This document shows, piece after piece, positions 8,623 to 18,585 of a DNA stretch of 56,212 bases. This stretch comes from an uncultured Clostridia bacterium. GTDB taxonomy: Bacteria > Bacillota > Clostridia > Peptostreptococcales > Anaerovoracaceae. Numbering within the stretch: the first letter of the stretch is position 1; each line of letters starts with the position of its first letter. The notes beneath the pieces are model-generated. The model worked only from the letters and a program-made list of their open reading frames with translations, did not search any database and had not been told where the DNA came from. The translations under genes and the position numbers were made by a program. The stretch lies in the NCBI GenBank assembly GCA_934255435.1, contig CAKQNZ010000002.1, positions 1 through 56,212 of the forward strand, read 5' to 3'.

Positions 8623-9717
8623 ATGTCTAATCACAGCAGATATCCCAGGCTGATAACAGATCTCGGCAAACTGCGCCATAATATTGAGAAGGTGAAGCGT
8701 ATGTGCGGCGGCAGTGGCGTAGAGATCGCCGGCGTGATAAAGGGTTGTACAGGCATCCCGGAATGTGCACAGCAGTTCGAAAGAGCTGGATGCAGCTTCA
8801 TTGCATCATCGAGACTTGAGCAGCTGGAACATCTCAGAGAGTACGGTATACAGCTGCCGCTGATGATGATAAGGATACCGATGATGAGCGAGGCAGCCGA
8901 TGTCGTGAGACTGACGGATATAAGCCTTAACAGTGAAGTCAGGGTGCTGAAGGAGCTGGACCGCCAGGCAGGACTGCAGGACAGGAAACACCAGGTGATA
9001 ATAATGGCGGATCTGGGCGATCTCAGAGAAGGTTTCTGGGACAGAGACGAACTGGCAAGGGCAGCACTCATGGTAGAAAACGATCTTCACGATCTTGAGC
9101 TGGCAGGCGTAGGTACCAACCTCGGCTGCTACGGCTCTGTGGCAGCTACGCCTGAGAAGCTTCAGGAACTTGTGGATATAGCAGAGCTCATCGAAGGAAA
9201 GATCGGCAGGAAACTCAGATATATATCCGGCGGAGCCACAAGCTCGCTTCCTAGGATCATCGAAGGCAATATGCCGCCGAGGGTGAATATGCTCCGGGTA
9301 GGTGAAGGCATACTTCTTGCGAAGGATCTGCAGGATCTGTGGGGATACGACATGAGTTTCATGCACAGGGATGCTTTCGTTATCAGAGCGGAGATAATCG
9401 AGATAAAGGATAAACCCACATATCCTGTGGGAGAGATAATGTTCGACGCCTTCGGAAACACTCCGGAATATACGGACAGAGGTATCAGGAAACGTGCATT
9501 GCTGGCGCTGGGAAAGGTCGACTACGGTTTTCCGGAAGATCTGACGCCGGCGGACAAAGGTGTAGAAATCGTCGGTGCATCCAGCGACCACACCATACTG
9601 GATATAGAGGATGCACAGAAGGAGTTCGAAGTGGGGGATACAGTGGATCTTTATATAAGTTATTCCAACATAGTGTATCTGACAAACTCCGGAAACATAC
9701 AGAAAGTATTCATATGA
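8623..9717 (+). CDS. Alanine/ornithine racemase family PLP-dependent enzyme
   Basis: A 364-residue fold-type III PLP protein of the ornithine racemase/YhfX group. The PLP-binding Lys is in AGVIKGCTG near residue 39, and the phosphate-binding C-terminal barrel part contains SGGATSSLPRI and RVGEGIL. The C-terminal beta domain keeps GASSDHTILDIED, characteristic of ornithine racemase-like proteins from amino acid-fermenting clostridia. That would allow interconversion of L- and D-ornithine, a step in Stickland-type ornithine catabolism, but no other ornithine gene lies here, so substrate is unproven. AGGAGG precedes the ATG. The gene ends the unit before a terminator. Confidence 0.82.
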   Translation: MSNHSRYPRLITDLGKLRHNIEKVKRMCGGSGVEIAGVIKGCTGIPECAQQFERAGCSFIASSRLEQLEHLREYGIQLPLMMIRIPMMSEAADVVRLTDISLNSEVRVLKELDRQAGLQDRKHQVIIMADLGDLREGFWDRDELARAALMVENDLHDLELAGVGTNLGCYGSVAATPEKLQELVDIAELIEGKIGRKLRYISGGATSSLPRIIEGNMPPRVNMLRVGEGILLAKDLQDLWGYDMSFMHRDAFVIRAEIIEIKDKPTYPVGEIMFDAFGNTPEYTDRGIRKRALLALGKVDYGFPEDLTPADKGVEIVGASSDHTILDIEDAQKEFEVGDTVDLYISYSNIVYLTNSGNIQKVFI

Positions 9718-9736
9718 AGATACAGCAAAACCACCG

Positions 9737-9762
9737 GGCTGCCGAAGAAAGGCAGCCTTTTT
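9737..9762 (+). terminator. Rho-independent terminator after the racemase gene
   Basis: Stem GGCTGCC (9737-9743) with GGCAGCC (9751-9757), 7-base loop, then five T. Confidence 0.88.
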
Positions 9763-9880
9763 ACAGCCGTTATTAAGATATATGATACTGACGGCACATA
9801 GGAGGTATGCCGGAGACATATGATAGAAAGACGAGCCGCAGAAACGGCATTCAAAGACCCTGGCGCAGACAGCAGATACA

Positions 9881-9909
9881 TTGACAACAGATGGGTTTTA
9901 AAGTATAAT
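9881..9909 (+). promoter_or_regulatory. Consensus sigma-A promoter for greA-lysK-asnS
   Basis: TTGACA (9881-9886), 17-bp spacer, TATAAT (9904-9909). Transcription would start near 9916, giving a leader of about 35 bases before greA. Confidence 0.88.
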
Positions 9910-9949
9910 AATTCGATACGACAATTGGTCGAAAGGAGATTTTACGAAC

Positions 9950-10435
9950 ATGGCAGATATTATGAATGAAGAGATCATATTAACCAAAGAAGGTTATGAC
10001 AAGATAGTCCAGGAACACGAGGAACTGGTGTCAGTCAAAAGAGCTGAAGTCGCTGAGAGGATAAAAGAAGCGATATCATACGGCGATATTTCCGAGAATG
10101 CGGAGTATGATTCAGCGAAGAACGAACAGGCTGAGCTGGAGGAGAGGATTCATAAGCTGGAGACGATGATTCGTAAAGCCAAGATCGTTCAGGAGGAAGA
10201 TGTCAAAGGCGACGTAGTCAATGTAGGACTCAAAGTATTAGTCAAAGACACTGACACTGGCATCGAAGAAGAATTTTCCATCGTAGGTGCTACAGAATCA
10301 GACCCGTTCGAAGGCAAGATATCAAACGAGTCATCGGTAGGCAGGGCGCTGATCGGACATAAAAAAGGCGACCATGTAGTTGTAGAAGTACCGGACGGAA
10401 TAATCAACTACGAAGTAATAAACATAATGAAATAG
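9950..10435 (+). CDS. greA: Transcription elongation factor GreA
   Basis: GreA rescues backtracked RNA polymerase by stimulating cleavage of the transcript 3' end. The 161 residues show the N-terminal antiparallel coiled coil, whose tip carries the acidic loop (SYGDISENAEYDSAK near residue 45) that enters the polymerase channel, followed by the FKBP-like C-terminal domain (VGRALIGHKKGDHVVV). The length is standard. AAAGGAG lies about 12 bases before the ATG; the in-frame ATG at 9962 is an alternative start. It leads the operon with two aminoacyl-tRNA synthetases, a position beside a lysyl-tRNA synthetase that is common in Firmicutes. Confidence 0.96.
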   Translation: MADIMNEEIILTKEGYDKIVQEHEELVSVKRAEVAERIKEAISYGDISENAEYDSAKNEQAELEERIHKLETMIRKAKIVQEEDVKGDVVNVGLKVLVKDTDTGIEEEFSIVGATESDPFEGKISNESSVGRALIGHKKGDHVVVEVPDGIINYEVINIMK

Positions 10436-10453
10436 CAGAAAAGAGGTGTTTTT

Positions 10454-12475
10454 ATGCATTGGGCGGAAAGAATAGCTGACAGGATCATAAAAAGAAAACC
10501 CGACAAGGAAGAGTATGTCTGTGCAGCGGGGATCAGTCCTTCAGGTTCCATCCACATAGGTAATTTCAGAGATATAGCAACGAGTCTTTTTGTAGCGAAA
10601 GCACTTGTCAAGAAGGGCAAGAAAGCAAGGATACTCTTTTCATGGGACGAATACGACAGATTCAGGAAGGTTCCTGCAAACGTCAAAGCCATCGACCCTG
10701 AAAACAAAATGGAGCAGTATATAGGTCGTCCTTATACAGATGTTCCTAATCCTTTCGGTACAGAACACGAGAACTACGCCAAGTATTTCGAAGCTGAATT
10801 CATGGAATCCATCAAGAAATTCGGTATCGAGCTTGATTACAGATATCAGACGGAGATGTACACATCGGGCAAGTACAGAGACGACATCATAGAGTCCTTA
10901 AAAAAGAGAAAAGAGATATTCGACATACTTGACAGTTTCCGTACACAGGATGCTCAGGAAGGCGAACGTGATGCATATTTCCCTGTAAGCATATTCTGTC
11001 CGGAGTGCGGCAGAGATACTACGAAGATCGTATCCATATCCGACGACTGCACAGTAGCAGAATACGAATGTGAATGCGGTCACAAAGGCACTTTCGATTT
11101 CAAAAAGGATTCAAACTGCAAGCTGGCGTGGAAGATAGACTGGCCTATGCGCTGGAGATACGAAGGCGTTGACTTCGAACCGGGCGGCAAGGACCATGCG
11201 AGTCCTGGAGGCAGTTACGAGACGAGCAGCGTCATCAGCAGGAAGATATTCAACTGGGAGCCGCCGATGTTCCAGGGATACGAATTCATCGGTATCAAGG
11301 GTTCCACAGGCAAGATGTCAGGATCATCCGGTCTGAACCTGACTCCGGAGACCCTTCTGAAGATATACGAGCCTGAGATCATCCTCTGGCTGTATTCGAA
11401 GACAGATCCTAAGAAAGCTTTCGACTTCTGCTTCGATGACGGTATACTGAGACAGTACTTCGAATTCGACAAGATGTACAACGACTATATAAACGGCAAA
11501 GCCAACGAGCACAACAGCACTGTGATGGAATTCAGTCTGATCGACGATCACAAAATCAAGACTGTTCCGATGAGTCTGCTGGTACAGCTTGGTTCGATAG
11601 TTGACTTCAACGTGCCTATGATGGAGACCGTATTCGAGAAGATCGGCACACCTTACAAGTATGAAGACTTCGATACGAGACTGGAACTGGCCAAGTACTG
11701 GCTCTACCAGTGTGCGCCGGAGAGCGCAAACAAGCTGAGAGGCTGGAGAGACTGGGATTTCTACAATACATTCTCAGACGAAGAGAAGAAAGAGATCGAG
11801 ATACTCTACAACTTCATCAAAGACGGAGAATACGATCTGGATTCACTGAACACTAAACTTTACGATATACCTAAAGAGGTGTTCGGTGCAGACATTGAGA
11901 ACCTCAAGCAGGTACAGGGTGATTTCTTCAAGAAGGTGTACAAGCTGCTCATCAGCAAGGAGAGAGGACCTCGTCTGTATCTCTTCCTCTATGCTATAGA
12001 CAAGGAGAGGTTCATGCATCTGCTGGATTTCAGCTTCCCTAAGACAGAAGAAGAGGAGGCTCTGGAAAAGGCAGCTCTCGAAGCCGAAAAAGAGCCTGAA
12101 GTAGTAAGGGAATACGGTGAGCCTGACGAAGTCAAGCCGATCACAGAGCCTGAGATATCCATAGACGATTTCTTCAAGATGGACCTGAGAGTATGCAAAG
12201 TACTCAAATGCCAGGAGATCAGAAAGGCTCACAGCAACTACAAGCTGACGCTTTTCGACGGTATCAAAGAGAGAGTCATCGTATCCAGCATCAAGAACGA
12301 ATACAAGCCTGAAGAGCTGGTAGGCCGGAAGATCATCGTAGTGGCAAACCTTGCCCCTGCAAGGATGACAGGAGTTACAAGTGAAGGTATGCTCCTGGCA
12401 GGCACGAACAACGCCTGCGGATGCCAGGTGATATTCGTTGACGATATAGTTCCTGAAGGAACAAGGATCTGCTAG
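10454..12475 (+). CDS. lysK: Class I lysyl-tRNA synthetase with C-terminal tRNA-binding domain
   Basis: A 673-residue Rossmann-fold synthetase charging tRNA-Lys. The catalytic signatures are HIGN ([13 protein letters not shown]) and KMSGS ([10 protein letters not shown]), with a zinc-ribbon-like insertion (CPECG, then CECGHKG) as in archaeal-type class I LysRS. After a helical anticodon-binding region (to about residue 540) and an acidic linker, the last 110 residues form a CsaA/Trbp111-type OB-fold tRNA-binding domain ([31 protein letters not shown]), the module usually found at the C-terminus of MetRS. Archaeal class I LysRS is typically around 500-550 residues without this module. It follows greA by 18 bases with GAGGTG upstream. 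Identity is strong; whether a class II lysS exists elsewhere is unknown. Confidence 0.93.
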   Translation: MHWAERIADRIIKRKPDKEEYVCAAGISPSGSIHIGNFRDIATSLFVAKALVKKGKKARILFSWDEYDRFRKVPANVKAIDPENKMEQYIGRPYTDVPNPFGTEHENYAKYFEAEFMESIKKFGIELDYRYQTEMYTSGKYRDDIIESLKKRKEIFDILDSFRTQDAQEGERDAYFPVSIFCPECGRDTTKIVSISDDCTVAEYECECGHKGTFDFKKDSNCKLAWKIDWPMRWRYEGVDFEPGGKDHASPGGSYETSSVISRKIFNWEPPMFQGYEFIGIKGSTGKMSGSSGLNLTPETLLKIYEPEIILWLYSKTDPKKAFDFCFDDGILRQYFEFDKMYNDYINGKANEHNSTVMEFSLIDDHKIKTVPMSLLVQLGSIVDFNVPMMETVFEKIGTPYKYEDFDTRLELAKYWLYQCAPESANKLRGWRDWDFYNTFSDEEKKEIEILYNFIKDGEYDLDSLNTKLYDIPKEVFGADIENLKQVQGDFFKKVYKLLISKERGPRLYLFLYAIDKERFMHLLDFSFPKTEEEEALEKAALEAEKEPEVVREYGEPDEVKPITEPEISIDDFFKMDLRVCKVLKCQEIRKAHSNYKLTLFDGIKERVIVSSIKNEYKPEELVGRKIIVVANLAPARMTGVTSEGMLLAGTNNACGCQVIFVDDIVPEGTRIC

Positions 12476-12506
12476 GATAAGTCTGATACAGGAGAATATA
12501 CAGGAA

Positions 12507-13901
12507 ATGAAAGATATTGAGATAAAGAGCCTCTTCAGAGACAGCGAAAAATACGCTGATCAGGAGATCACTGTAAGAGGCTGGGTAAGGACCAACAGAG
12601 GATCCAACAAATTCGGATTCATAGAGCTGAACGACGGTACATTCTTCAAATCCGTCCAGGTGGTCTATGAGAAGGAGTTCATCGACAACTTTGAAGAAAT
12701 ATCAAAGGCGCCGATCTCATCAGCGCTGAAGGTGACAGGTACTTTCGTGCTGACTCCGGGAGCCAAGCAGCCTTTCGAGATAAAGGCAAAGGAAGTAGTG
12801 ATGGAAGCTGATTCAGCTGCTGACTACCCGCTCCAGAAAAAGCGCCACAGCATGGAATTCCTGAGAGAGATAGCTCATCTCAGACCACGCAGCAACACAT
12901 TCTCGGCAGTGTTCCGTGTACGTTCGCTGGCAGCATATGCGATACACAGTTTTTTTCAGGAAAACAACTTCGTGTATGTGCACACTCCGATCATCACAGC
13001 AAGTGACTGTGAAGGTGCAGGAGAGATGTTCCAGGTCACTACTTTGGACATGGAGCAGCCGCCAAGGGGCGAAGACGGAAAGATCGACTACAGTGAGGAC
13101 TTCTTCGGCAAGGCTGCAGGTCTTACAGTAAGCGGTCAGCTGGAGGCGGAGATATTCGCTCTGGCGTTCAGGAACGTATACACTTTCGGACCTACATTCA
13201 GAGCTGAGAATTCGAATACTGCAAGGCACGCATCGGAGTTCTGGATGATCGAGCCTGAGATGGCGTTCGCAGAGCTCAGCGACGATATGGACGTGGCAGA
13301 AGCCATGATAAAATACATTATAAACTATGTCATGGAAAATGCTCCGGAGGAGATGGAGTTCTTCAATAAGTTCGTGGACAAGGGACTTATCGAAAGACTT
13401 GAGAACATAGTCAACTCGGATTTTGCACGTATCACATATACAGAGGCAGTGGATCTGCTGCTGAAATCAGGAGAGAAGTTCCAGTACCCTGTTGAGTGGG
13501 GCATAGACCTGCAGACAGAGCACGAAAGATATATCACTGAGAAGATATACAAAAAGCCTGTATTCGTTACAGACTATCCTAAGGAGATCAAAGCCTTCTA
13601 CATGCGTCTCAATGATGACGACAAGACAGTGGCTGCATGCGACCTGCTGGTACCAGGCGTCGGCGAGATCATCGGCGGCAGCCAGCGAGAAGAACGCTAC
13701 GACGTCCTCAAAGCAAGGATCGAAGAGACAGGCATGACGGAAGAAGATTACTGGTGGTACATGGATCTCCGTAAATACGGTGGCGTGAAACATTCAGGTT
13801 TCGGTCTGGGCTTTGAGCGTATCATCATGTACATCACAGGAATGGGCAACATCAGAGACGTGCTGCCGTTCCCAAGAACACCAAAGTCAGCAGACTTCTA
13901 A
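12507..13901 (+). CDS. asnS: Asparaginyl-tRNA synthetase
   Basis: A 464-residue class IIb synthetase. It has an N-terminal OB-fold anticodon-binding domain ([18 protein letters not shown]) and a class II catalytic core with motif 2 ([21 protein letters not shown]) and motif 3 ([12 protein letters not shown]). The sequence before motif 2 ([10 protein letters not shown]) is typical of AsnRS. It attaches Asn directly to tRNA-Asn. The start has CAGGAG 12 bases upstream. It is the last gene of the greA operon, 31 bases after lysK. Confidence 0.95.
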   Translation: MKDIEIKSLFRDSEKYADQEITVRGWVRTNRGSNKFGFIELNDGTFFKSVQVVYEKEFIDNFEEISKAPISSALKVTGTFVLTPGAKQPFEIKAKEVVMEADSAADYPLQKKRHSMEFLREIAHLRPRSNTFSAVFRVRSLAAYAIHSFFQENNFVYVHTPIITASDCEGAGEMFQVTTLDMEQPPRGEDGKIDYSEDFFGKAAGLTVSGQLEAEIFALAFRNVYTFGPTFRAENSNTARHASEFWMIEPEMAFAELSDDMDVAEAMIKYIINYVMENAPEEMEFFNKFVDKGLIERLENIVNSDFARITYTEAVDLLLKSGEKFQYPVEWGIDLQTEHERYITEKIYKKPVFVTDYPKEIKAFYMRLNDDDKTVAACDLLVPGVGEIIGGSQREERYDVLKARIEETGMTEEDYWWYMDLRKYGGVKHSGFGLGFERIIMYITGMGNIRDVLPFPRTPKSADF

Positions 13902-14018
13902 AATCATAAATAAAAGACATTTTCAGAATGTATCTTTGGTCTGTCTGCATAAAAACGATGCGGGAGACTGTCACAAAATCCGGATGACAACGGCTGATTT
14001 CGTCTTTTAAGATAAAAG

Positions 14019-14052
14019 AAAACGGCGTTCCTGTAATTGGAACGTCGTTTTT
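14019..14052 (+). terminator. Rho-independent terminator, asnS side of a convergent pair
   Basis: Stem AACGGCGTTCC (14021-14031) with GGAACGTCGTT (14039-14049), 7-base loop, extended by A-T pairs. Flanking A and T runs make it usable from both strands, between asnS and the convergent pdxT. The 117 bases between the asnS stop and this stem hold a weak TGTCA/TGACA hairpin and nothing else recognised. Confidence 0.82.
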
Positions 14053-14137
14053 GCATTTCTCTGAAAAGCGACAGCCTTTCATGGGAGAATAATAAATTTT
14101 GAGTTTATTATTTGTGTTATACCGGTGATGTCAGTTA

Positions 14138-14716
14138 TCAGTCTATCATGGACAGGAACTTTTCATGTATCCTGGTATCGTCGTCAAGCTCCGGATGGAA
14201 CGCCAGAGCCAGCTGGTTCTTGTACATCACAGCAACTGTCCTGCCATCTACAACGGCAAGGACATCGATGTCATCGCCTTCAACGGAACTGACATACGGC
14301 GCTCTGATGAAAGTCATAGGTACGGTGCCGATACCGGACATTTCACTTTCAGTATGGAAACTTCCGGTCTGTCTGCCGTATGCGTTTCTCGTGGCTCTGA
14401 CAGGCATAGTGCCGAAATAGGACCCAGGATAGCCTTCGGTCTGACCGTCTATACCTGATGCCAGCAGTATCATGCCGGCGCATGTCGCCAGGACAGGCAT
14501 GCCGTCTTCGATCTGTTTCTTTATAGTATCGAACATATCCAGTTCTTTCAGCAGCTTTCCCTGGACAGTGCTTTCACCGCCGGGCAGGATGAGACCGTCA
14601 TAGTCCTGTGAAAGATCGGAAGCCTGTCTCAGCTCTACATATGAAACACCCAGTTTTTCAAGCATTTTCTCATGTTCTGCAAAGGCACCCTGCAGTGCCA
14701 GGACTCCGATAACCAT
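14138..14716 (-). CDS. pdxT: Pyridoxal 5'-phosphate synthase glutaminase subunit
   Basis: PdxT hydrolyses glutamine and channels ammonia to PdxS for direct synthesis of pyridoxal 5'-phosphate. The 192-residue class I glutaminase shows GGEST at 47-51, nucleophile Cys79 (ATCAGM), and His174/Glu176 (FHPE), the complete triad. Its start overlaps the pdxS stop by one base (TAATG), so the two are translationally coupled, matching their 1:1 complex. Confidence 0.97.
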   Translation of the reverse strand: MVIGVLALQGAFAEHEKMLEKLGVSYVELRQASDLSQDYDGLILPGGESTVQGKLLKELDMFDTIKKQIEDGMPVLATCAGMILLASGIDGQTEGYPGSYFGTMPVRATRNAYGRQTGSFHTESEMSGIGTVPMTFIRAPYVSSVEGDDIDVLAVVDGRTVAVMYKNQLALAFHPELDDDTRIHEKFLSMID

Positions 14717-15597
14717 TATTTGCCCCTTTCTGCCATCAGCAGTGCGATCTCCTGTTCGTTGATGCCTATCATGGCTTCGCCGAGACCGGAAGACAGCTCT
14801 GCAATGAGTTTGGAGTCAGTGAAATTAGTTACAGCCTTGACAATGGATGCTGCACGCTTTGCAGGGTCTCCTGACTTGAATATACCTGAACCTACGAACA
14901 CGCCTTCTGCACCCAGCTGCATCATCAGTGCTGCATCGGCAGGCGTTGCTACTCCACCTGCTGCAAAGTTCACAACAGGGAGCTTGCCGTTTTCATGTAC
15001 ATAGAGCACCAGATCGTAAGGCACCTGCAGCTGCTTTGCAGCTTCGAAGAGCTCGTCTTCACGCATAGCTGTGAGAGACTGTATCTGGCTGTTGATCATA
15101 CGCATATGGCGTACAGCCTGAATGATGTCGCCTGTACCGGGTTCACCCTTTGTACGGATCATTGCAGCACCTTCGCTGATCCTGCGGAGAGCTTCGCCGA
15201 GATCCTTTGCACCGCATACGAACGGTACTTTGAAATCTCTCTTGTTGATGTGGTAGATGTCGTCTGCCGGGGAAAGCACTTCACTTTCGTCTATGTAGTC
15301 GATGTCGATGGCTTCGAGTATCTGAGCCTCTGCGAAATGTCCGATACGGCATTTTGCCATTACCGGGATGGACACTGCATCCTGTATACCTTTTATCATT
15401 TCAGGATCGATCATACGTGAAACACCTCCTGCTGCACGGATATCGGCAGGTATACGCTCCAGCGCCATTACTGCGCATGCACCGGCTTCCTGAGCGATGT
15501 GCGCCTGCTCCGGTGTAGTTACGTCCATGATGACGCCACCCTTGAGCATCTGCGCCAGTTCCTTGTTGAGTTTGTATCTTTCGTTTACTGTAGTCAT
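14716..15597 (-). CDS. pdxS: Pyridoxal 5'-phosphate synthase lyase subunit
   Basis: PdxS condenses ribose 5-phosphate, glyceraldehyde 3-phosphate and PdxT-derived ammonia into PLP. The 293-residue TIM barrel carries [12 protein letters not shown] (Asp25), the first catalytic Lys at position 82 (VMAKCRIGH) and the second at 150 ([10 protein letters not shown]), and it has the family's usual length. AAAGGAG precedes the ATG. It is the first gene of the minus-strand pdxST operon with a promoter at 15687-15714. The pathway is the DXP-independent route usual in Firmicutes. Confidence 0.98.
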   Translation of the reverse strand: MTTVNERYKLNKELAQMLKGGVIMDVTTPEQAHIAQEAGACAVMALERIPADIRAAGGVSRMIDPEMIKGIQDAVSIPVMAKCRIGHFAEAQILEAIDIDYIDESEVLSPADDIYHINKRDFKVPFVCGAKDLGEALRRISEGAAMIRTKGEPGTGDIIQAVRHMRMINSQIQSLTAMREDELFEAAKQLQVPYDLVLYVHENGKLPVVNFAAGGVATPADAALMMQLGAEGVFVGSGIFKSGDPAKRAASIVKAVTNFTDSKLIAELSSGLGEAMIGINEQEIALLMAERGK

Positions 15598-15686
15598 TAT
15601 AAAAGCTCCTTTCGATTTGCATCTGATGTGATTATCAGTATAACAGGTAAGTGACTATATTAAAATATACAAAAAATATTTTTTTA

Positions 15687-15714
15687 ATAATAACACTTCA
15701 AAATCTGGTGTCAA
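15687..15714 (-). promoter_or_regulatory. Sigma-A promoter for pdxST
   Basis: On the minus strand TTGACA (15714-15709), 16-bp spacer, TATTAT (15692-15687). It lies about 90 bases before pdxS in an AT-rich leader. The rest of the 409-base gap to murE holds only the murE promoter candidate. Confidence 0.72.
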
Positions 15715-15902
15715 CTATTATGGATAAATATACAGATATTTGATAAGTTGAAATATACAGATCATGCAGATGAGGATGTTTTTTATTGTTTTTCAGAGCC
15801 TTTGAAACGGATAGAAAGGGTGGCGGAGACATCATGCAGGCTGCTGCAGCGGCAGGTTCTGAGCACTTGACATATCATAGCTTTGTTTTTTGAACAGGCA
15901 CA

Positions 15903-15931
15903 TTGATAATGCCCGGGAAATATAGTATCAT
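15903..15931 (+). promoter_or_regulatory. Putative promoter for murE
   Basis: TTGATA (15903-15908), 17-bp spacer, TATCAT (15926-15931), about 75 bases before murE. A perfect TTGACA also lies at 15867-15872 but has no -10 box at the right distance. Confidence 0.5.
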
Positions 15932-16006
15932 TAAATACATTGGGGTCAAAAATAAAAAGGGGAAACAGATTTAGATGCTTTGGAATGAAACGAGGATGAT
16001 AATATA

Positions 16007-17485
16007 ATGAAACTGACAAATCTTATAGAGCATTTTGATCACGAACTGATACAGGGTGATGCATCGCCTGAAGTCACTTCAGTTGTATATGATTCCAGGA
16101 AAGTCGAAGAAGGCTCACTTTTCGTATGTATCAGAGGTGCAGCTGTGGATGGACACAAGTTCATACCCGATGTCGTATCGAAGGGTGCGAAGACGATAGT
16201 CGTGGAAGGCAAAAACCATGACCTTTCCGATGTACCGGGTGATGTGACAGTGATCGCAGCAGATGATACGAGGTATGCACTGGCATGTATTTCCGCAGCA
16301 TGGTTCGGTCATCCTGCTAAAAAGCTCAGGACCATCGGCATCACCGGCACCAAGGGCAAGACTACTACGACATACATGGTGAAATCCATACTCGAAAATG
16401 CAGGCTACAAAGTGGGGCTTATAGGCACGATAGAGACAGTCATAGGCCAGGAGTCAGTGCCTGCCACCAACACCACGCCGGAGTCGTACATCATACAGGA
16501 GACTTTCAGGAAAATGGTGGATGCAGGCTGTGATGCTGTAGTCATGGAGGTCTCATCCCAGGGACTGATGCTCCACAGGACATCAGGTTTCGTATTCGAT
16601 TACGGTATATTCACAAATATACGTCCGGATCATATCGGACCTAACGAGCACAGGGACTTCGATCACTACCTGCAGTGCAAGGCGATGCTGCTGAAACAGT
16701 GCAGAGTAGGCATTGTAAACAGATGCGATCCGTATTTCGACAGGATCATCGAGGGCCATACATGCAGCCTTGAGACATACGGAGATTCACCGGATGCAGA
16801 TATAAGAGCAGAGAATATAAAGCTGGTTTCAAGACCGGGGTATCTGGGTATATCCTATGATGCGGCAGGGCTTGTAAATTTCCATGTGGAGATCGATACG
16901 CCGGGAACTTTCAGCGTGTACAATTCACTGACAGCTATAGCTATCTGCAGGCATTTTGACGTAAGTACAGAAGACACGATAAAGGCGCTGAAGGATATCA
17001 AAGTCAAGGGCCGTATAGAGCTGATAAAAGTCAGCGATGACTTTACACTGATGATAGACTACGCCCACAACGCCATGGCGCTGGAAAGTCTGCTGACGAC
17101 GCTGCGTGAATACAAGCCTCACAGACTGGTGAGCGTGTTCGGATGCGGCGGCAACCGTTCCAGAGACAGACGTTTCGATATGGGAGAGACATCAGGCAGA
17201 CTGGCTGATCTGACTATCATAACATCAGACAATCCGAGGTTCGAGGACCCGCAGGCTATTATAGATGATATAAAGACCGGTATCAGCAGGACTGACGGCA
17301 AATATATCGAGATAATCGACCGCAAGGAGGCTATCGCCTATGCCATACACCATGGCGAGCCGGGAGATATCATAATCCTGGCAGGCAAGGGACATGAAAC
17401 GTATCAGGAGATCAAGGGTGTCAAATACCCTATGGATGAAAGGGTCCTGATACAGGAGATCCTGGAGGAAGACCGCAGCCGGTAG
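16007..17485 (+). CDS. murE: UDP-N-acetylmuramoyl-tripeptide synthetase (DAP-adding type)
   Basis: A 492-residue Mur ligase that adds the third amino acid to UDP-MurNAc-L-Ala-D-Glu in the cytoplasm. It has the N-terminal UDP-binding domain (VVYDSRKVEEGSLF), the ATP P-loop GITGTKGKTTTTYM, the carbamylated Lys region (LQCKAML) and the C-terminal ligase domain. The specificity motif is DNPR (ITSDNPRFEDP), as in meso-diaminopimelate enzymes; Lys-adding MurE has DNPA instead. This implies a DAP-type cell wall. GAGGATG lies seven bases before the ATG. Confidence 0.95.
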   Translation: MKLTNLIEHFDHELIQGDASPEVTSVVYDSRKVEEGSLFVCIRGAAVDGHKFIPDVVSKGAKTIVVEGKNHDLSDVPGDVTVIAADDTRYALACISAAWFGHPAKKLRTIGITGTKGKTTTTYMVKSILENAGYKVGLIGTIETVIGQESVPATNTTPESYIIQETFRKMVDAGCDAVVMEVSSQGLMLHRTSGFVFDYGIFTNIRPDHIGPNEHRDFDHYLQCKAMLLKQCRVGIVNRCDPYFDRIIEGHTCSLETYGDSPDADIRAENIKLVSRPGYLGISYDAAGLVNFHVEIDTPGTFSVYNSLTAIAICRHFDVSTEDTIKALKDIKVKGRIELIKVSDDFTLMIDYAHNAMALESLLTTLREYKPHRLVSVFGCGGNRSRDRRFDMGETSGRLADLTIITSDNPRFEDPQAIIDDIKTGISRTDGKYIEIIDRKEAIAYAIHHGEPGDIIILAGKGHETYQEIKGVKYPMDERVLIQEILEEDRSR

Positions 17486-17529
17486 CCGCCATGGATCATA
17501 TGACTGACAGAAAGGAAATGACTATATAA

Positions 17530-18546
17530 ATGGGTGTGACCATTCTTTACCTGGGAATGACCGTCATCGGTTATTTCGCAGGAGCTATCATGAGAAAAAA
17601 CAATCGAGAGATGGGCTTTGCAGGAAAAGTGCCTGCAGTGGCTATCACGATACTGGTGTTCATAATGGGCAGCCGCATAGGCTCCGATGACGACATCGTG
17701 AAGTCTCTGGATACCATAGGACTGATAGCACTTGGGATGACGCTTTTCATGATGGCAGGAAGTGTGGCAGCAGTGTTCGCACTGCGGAAGGTCATGGGGT
17801 TCGACAAGGAAGGCCGGCGCAGGAACCTGACGGGCACACCGGATGAGTGCAGTATGAAGACCGCACCGCAGGAAGATCAGCCGGATGATGCAGGTGCAGC
17901 AGCCTGTGAAGAGAACGGTCAGAAAAAGGAAAAAGTAAGGACTGACCATACTATGACGATATGTATCGTGACGTCCGTTGCAGCGGGTATCGCAGCAGGT
18001 TATCTGATACTGCCGGACAGCTTCATCGAGATAACAGGCAGTATAATAGTCGTCGGACTTTGCCTGCTGCTGTTTTTCGTAGGCGTGGATATCGGCCTTG
18101 AAGGTACCATCATCAATAGTTTTCGTGAAGCCGGCTGGCGTATCGTGGTATTCCCGTTCGCTGTGATAGCCGGGACTATGGCCGGCGCCATAGCAGCGTC
18201 GCTTGTGCTGCCTGCAGGCATCAGGGATTCACTGTGCGTAGGCGCAGGGTTCGGCTGGTACACGCTGGCTCCGGCGATGCTCGCCGATTATTCGCTGAAG
18301 GTAAGCGCACTTTCCTTCATGCACAATGTCATGAGAGAGATGATAGCGATACTGATAATACCGACTGTAGCGAAGAAGGTGGGATATATAGAGTGCACCA
18401 GCCTGCCTGGAGCTGCAGCTATGGATGTGTGTCTGCCTATAGTTGAAGGAGCTACGAGAGGGGATATAGCGGTATATTCCTTCGTGACAGGAGCGGTGCT
18501 TTCTGCTGCAGTCCCGGTGATGGTAAGTGCGCTGGCAGGACTGTGA
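17530..18546 (+). CDS. lysO: LysO-family lysine exporter (DUF340 type)
   Basis: A 338-residue membrane protein with hydrophobic helices in an N-terminal block (residues 1-95) and a C-terminal block (about 140-335), joined by a charged, Glu/Lys-rich linker of some 50 residues. The C-terminal block has the family stretches LFFVGVDIGLEG, GAGFGWYTLAPAML and HNVMREM. The E. coli relative YbjE/LysO exports lysine and toxic analogues. It starts 45 bases after murE and is probably co-transcribed. The link with a DAP-adding MurE suggests a role in balancing lysine/DAP pools, but the substrate is inferred only from family. Confidence 0.84.
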   Translation: MGVTILYLGMTVIGYFAGAIMRKNNREMGFAGKVPAVAITILVFIMGSRIGSDDDIVKSLDTIGLIALGMTLFMMAGSVAAVFALRKVMGFDKEGRRRNLTGTPDECSMKTAPQEDQPDDAGAAACEENGQKKEKVRTDHTMTICIVTSVAAGIAAGYLILPDSFIEITGSIIVVGLCLLLFFVGVDIGLEGTIINSFREAGWRIVVFPFAVIAGTMAGAIAASLVLPAGIRDSLCVGAGFGWYTLAPAMLADYSLKVSALSFMHNVMREMIAILIIPTVAKKVGYIECTSLPGAAAMDVCLPIVEGATRGDIAVYSFVTGAVLSAAVPVMVSALAGL

Positions 18547-18585
18547 TGTTTATATATGATATATTGAAAAGGAGAATTTTATCAA

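Noticed and set aside
8806..9819. A 337-codon minus-strand open frame opposite the racemase gene
   Set aside because: It is a shadow of the racemase gene, which has clear family motifs, an SD and a terminator. The antisense translation is Cys/His/Tyr-rich and has no recognisable domain.
9820..9969. A short plus-strand frame before greA
   Set aside because: It spans the consensus greA promoter and transcription start, has no good SD, and reads into greA out of frame.
10436..12506. T-box leaders before the lysyl- and asparaginyl-tRNA synthetase genes
   Set aside because: The gaps are 18 and 31 bases, too short for a T-box, and no T-box signature was seen upstream of greA either.
15783..16019. 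A 78-codon minus-strand frame in the pdxS-murE gap
   Set aside because: It crosses the murE start and promoter, has no SD, and its product shows no plausible domain.
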